Assembly: GCA_029564465.1 (NCBI GenBank)
Contig: JAKQPY010000235.1
Location: 1-8,699 of the forward strand
DNA from: JAGOEF01 sp029564465
GTDB taxonomy: Bacteria; Bacteroidota; Bacteroidia; Bacteroidales; ML635J-15
Direction: 5' to 3'
Length of the DNA stretch: 8,699 nt
Shown here piece after piece: positions 6,014 through 8,699 of the stretch. The notes beneath the pieces are model-generated. The model saw only the letters and a list, made by a program, of their open reading frames with translations. It did not search any database and was not told the origin of the DNA. Position numbers and translations under genes: made by a program. The number at the start of each line of letters is the position of its first letter. Positions within the stretch are counted from its first letter, which is position 1.

Positions 6014-8699
6014 TGCTCTCTTTAATTTCGATTACCTTACCATATTTTGCAAGTGCTTTCATGTCGATTCGCTTTTTGTTACCCACAATGCATACAACAA
6101 CAGGCTTTTTGGCCAGGTTGGTCTCGTAGAACTTCATGATTGTTTCGAACTCCAGTTTTTCGTATTCATCGCGCTTGAACTTGGCAGGGTCTTCGGTATA
6201 TCCCATGTTTTGCCAGCGCACCACCTGTTCGCTGAGGCTTCTGAAGTGGGGACGGTCGGCAACCGACGACTGCAACAGATATGGCCTGATCATTTCGACA
6301 CGTTCCTTCTTAACCGGCATCTGGTGTATCAGGCTGTCGAACACCTGCAGTGCATCGAGGGTTTTATCGGCCTGTGTTCCCACGAAGCCTATAAAATATG
6401 CTTCTTTTCCTTTCAGGGCAGGGCTGCCAAAGCGTGCCCCGGCACTATAAGCCATCGAGCGGTACTCACGTATTTCCTGCAAAACCAAACCCGAAAAATC
6501 GCCGCCGAAATACAGATTGAATGCGTCCATGGCTGCCTGATATTCAGGTGAATACTCAAATCCATTCACTAAAAAGTATATTTTACTTTGGGTAGCCTTT
6601 TTCTTATTTACAAAATACACGGTATTCTCGGAATACTTCGCAATATCTCTCACATAGGGTGATTCAGTTACTTCCTTACCGGTAAATGCAAAATCAACTG
6701 CCAGTTGTTTGGTAAGTTCTTCGGGTTTGGTTTTGCCTGTAAAATGTACCTCAGAACAATACTGGGTTGCCATCGAAAAGTCTTTTACGATATTTTCGGC
6801 TTTCAGGGCTTTAATTTCGGAAAGACTAAGACGGTCGAGGTAATCAGATTTGGCACCATACCTCACGTAGCTGAGCAGTGCATCGGCAACATTGTCGGGT
6901 TCGCTGCGTTCCATTTTGCGGTTGGCTTTTTCGCCTTCGTAAATAATGTCTATTTTCGATTGATCGAGTTCGGGTGATTGGAGCAAGCCTGCCAACAACG
7001 ACAAAGCATCCTTCAGGCTGGTTTCGATACCGGTCAGTTCCAGTACCGTATAGCTTTCGTCGCCATAAAAGCTGTAAGAACAACCCAGTGAGGCCATTTT
7101 CCGATTGAAGTCATCAGGATCAGTACCCCTTGGGGCAGCAAAATCCATTAAACCGACAGCATATTTCAGGTTGGGAATTGCCTCACTGCCCACTTTGAAT
7201 TTTATTTTCAGGGTGAATATATCGTTGGCCGGATTATCGACCCAGAAGAGACGCATTCCACCACTTACCTCATATTCCTGCACATCTTTTTTGAAAGAAA
7301 TAAAGCGGGGTTCAATTTTTGTCATGGGGATTTTCTCAAATTTCTTTGCATAATCCGATTGGGCATCCGTATTTTTTGTAACCGGTTCGAATCCCGGCTT
7401 ATCGATTTTTTCCTTTTTCGGGAAACCCATGTTGGAATAAAACGCAAGGTAATTATCGGCATAATACTTCGCGGCTACTTTCACGACTTCCTCTTTGGTA
7501 ACCGCCATGACGAGTTTCGGATAAACAAGCATTTCGTCGATGTTTTGATACCTGCCGAAAGCTGAAGCAAACATGTTCATTTTGTAATCGTTCGATTCCA
7601 TACTTAACTGGAAGTTTTTATAAAGCTGGAGCTTAATACTTTCGAGCATGGCTTCGTCGAAATCGCCATTACGCAACCTGTCGATTTCGGCTTTAACCAG
7701 CGTTTCGGCATCCTGAAGCTTTTGCCCGACAATTTTGGGTACAAGCAGAAAAATACAGGCTCCGTAATCGTTGTAGGGCATATAAATGGGCTGTGCTGCC
7801 ATAATTTTATTGTCAAGAACCAACTTATCGAGGTAACCTGTTTGGTTTTCGTTCGACAACAGGGCATTGCAAATCTCAATAACAACCTCATCAGCTTCAC
7901 CGGCTTTGGGTGTGCGGTAACCCAGCAAACCCAACTTTATAGGGCTCATTTTCACTTCTTTAAATTCACGTCCGTTAAACGATTTTTCCTCGTAAACGGG
8001 TCTTTTGGGCAGCTCTTTATATTCCCAGTCGCCAAATTTTTCTTCTATAATAGGTTTGATTGTTTTGGTGTCGAAATCACCTGCAATAATGAGGGCCATA
8101 TTGTTGGGGACATACCATGTTTCGAAAAACTCAAACATCTTGTTCAACGAAGGGTTTTTCAGATCTTCGATGGTACCCACGAGGGTCTGCTGACCGTAGG
8201 GATGGTTTTTGAAGAAGCTTTCGTTAAAACTTTCGAGCAGGGGAAAAATAAACATATCGGAGTACATATTCTTTTCTTCGTACACCACTTCGAGCTCTGC
8301 CTGAAACGAACGGAACACCGGATTTTCGAAACGGTGGCTGTACAGGTCTAGCCATTTTTCGATCTGGGTAGCTGGAAATGCATTATAGTACACCGTAATA
8401 TCTGGGCCTGTTCCTGCGTTCAGGTCGGTTCCACCCATGCTTTTAATCAGTTTGTCAAGCTCGTTAGGGATGGCATATTCGTTGGCTTTTACCGATTCTT
8501 CGTTGATTTGCTTCTGTATTTTTTCGCGCTCGGCGGGGTCGGTGGTTTTTCCTAACTCATCGTAGAGCGCAAAAATATTGTCGATATGCAGCTTTTCGGC
8601 TTTCCAGTCGGTAGTTCCCAGTTCCTGTGTTCCTTTAAACAGCATGTGTTCCTGATAGTGCGCCATGCCGGTTGCACCTTTCGGGTCATCCTTACCACC
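5997..8699 (-). CDS. M16 family zinc metallopeptidase, 900 codons (N-terminus beyond right edge)
   Basis: The frame stays open to the right edge: GGKDDPKGATG precedes the Met at 8666, so that Met is internal. Numbering from the first codon in the window, HYQEH at 14-18 (8660-8646) is the inverted zinc motif HxxEH of the M16 (insulinase/pitrilysin) family; the two His bind zinc and Glu17 is the catalytic base. The third ligand is probably the second Glu of VYEEKNM (E142, 8276-8274). LNAGTGPDITVYY is the conserved strand region after it. The second half (about 475-900) repeats the fold but has no HxxEH at the matching place (YAVGLMDF, about 511-518), and has the substrate-side Arg/Tyr region YRSMAYSAG near 745. 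One active and one inactive half in a single chain fits the two-half M16 proteins of Bacteroidota, usually exported. A signal peptide cannot be checked here and the substrate is unknown. Confidence 0.93.
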   Translation of the reverse strand, partial: GGKDDPKGATGMAHYQEHMLFKGTQELGTTDWKAEKLHIDNIFALYDELGKTTDPAEREKIQKQINEESVKANEYAIPNELDKLIKSMGGTDLNAGTGPDITVYYNAFPATQIEKWLDLYSHRFENPVFRSFQAELEVVYEEKNMYSDMFIFPLLESFNESFFKNHPYGQQTLVGTIEDLKNPSLNKMFEFFETWYVPNNMALIIAGDFDTKTIKPIIEEKFGDWEYKELPKRPVYEEKSFNGREFKEVKMSPIKLGLLGYRTPKAGEADEVVIEICNALLSNENQTGYLDKLVLDNKIMAAQPIYMPYNDYGACIFLLVPKIVGQKLQDAETLVKAEIDRLRNGDFDEAMLESIKLQLYKNFQLSMESNDYKMNMFASAFGRYQNIDEMLVYPKLVMAVTKEEVVKVAAKYYADNYLAFYSNMGFPKKEKIDKPGFEPVTKNTDAQSDYAKKFEKIPMTKIEPRFISFKKDVQEYEVSGGMRLFWVDNPANDIFTLKIKFKVGSEAIPNLKYAVGLMDFAAPRGTDPDDFNRKMASLGCSYSFYGDESYTVLELTGIETSLKDALSLLAGLLQSPELDQSKIDIIYEGEKANRKMERSEPDNVADALLSYVRYGAKSDYLDRLSLSEIKALKAENIVKDFSMATQYCSEVHFTGKTKPEELTKQLAVDFAFTGKEVTESPYVRDIAKYSENTVYFVNKKKATQSKIYFLVNGFEYSPEYQAAMDAFNLYFGGDFSGLVLQEIREYRSMAYSAGARFGSPALKGKEAYFIGFVGTQADKTLDALQVFDSLIHQMPVKKERVEMIRPYLLQSSVADRPHFRSLSEQVVRWQNMGYTEDPAKFKRDEYEKLEFETIMKFYETNLAKKPVVVCIVGNKKRIDMKALAKYGKVIEIKESSLFGK

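Noticed and set aside
7722..8351. A 209-codon open frame on the plus strand opposite the M16 gene
   Set aside because: It is antisense to well-conserved M16 sequence. Its Phe- and His-rich translation looks like a reverse-strand shadow, and it has no promoter box.
8664..8666. Met at 8666 as the start of the M16 peptidase
   Set aside because: The frame continues to the edge with GGKDDPKGATG, which fits the conserved sequence just before HxxEH, so the true start is outside the window.

Overview
The window is an 8.7 kb stretch of ordinary chromosome from a member of the Bacteroidota, most likely Bacteroidales-like. Three things support this. Bacteroidota-type -7 promoter boxes (TAnnTTTG) lie before rpsO, aroQ and the gene at 4981. 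Starts lack Shine-Dalgarno sequences and have A/T-rich upstream regions. PNPase, S15, MiaA and the M16 protease have sequence styles I associate with this phylum, such as FLKREGR in PNPase and DIGTGKD in MiaA. The assignment rests on reading alone; no search was run.

Left part (1-1405): the 5' part of a XerD-type tyrosine recombinase gene runs off the left edge on the minus strand. It diverges, across a 49-bp gap, from aroQ (type II 3-dehydroquinate dehydratase, shikimate pathway). Four bases after aroQ comes a gene for an unrecognised four-helix membrane protein.

Centre (1406-4980): rpsO (ribosomal protein S15) has the clearest promoter in the window and a strong terminator. It is followed by pnp (polynucleotide phosphorylase), the widely conserved rpsO-pnp pair. 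The pnp gene converges on miaA (tRNA A37 dimethylallyltransferase, minus strand, TTG start). The two share one hairpin that can act as a terminator in both directions and contains the miaA stop codon.

Right part (4981-8699): a YIP1-like membrane protein gene (GTG start) and smpB (trans-translation factor) form a two-gene unit on the plus strand. They converge on a long gene for a two-half M16 zinc metallopeptidase, which enters from the right edge on the minus strand and lacks its N-terminus here.

Most of the genes concern RNA and translation: S15 builds the small subunit, PNPase degrades RNA, MiaA modifies tRNA and SmpB rescues stalled ribosomes. AroQ, the recombinase and the protease are unrelated housekeeping or cell-envelope functions. 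I see no mobile element, CRISPR array, RNA gene or defence cassette, and no gap of more than 100 bp without a gene. I find no convincing novel system; the least explained item is the membrane protein at 881-1405.
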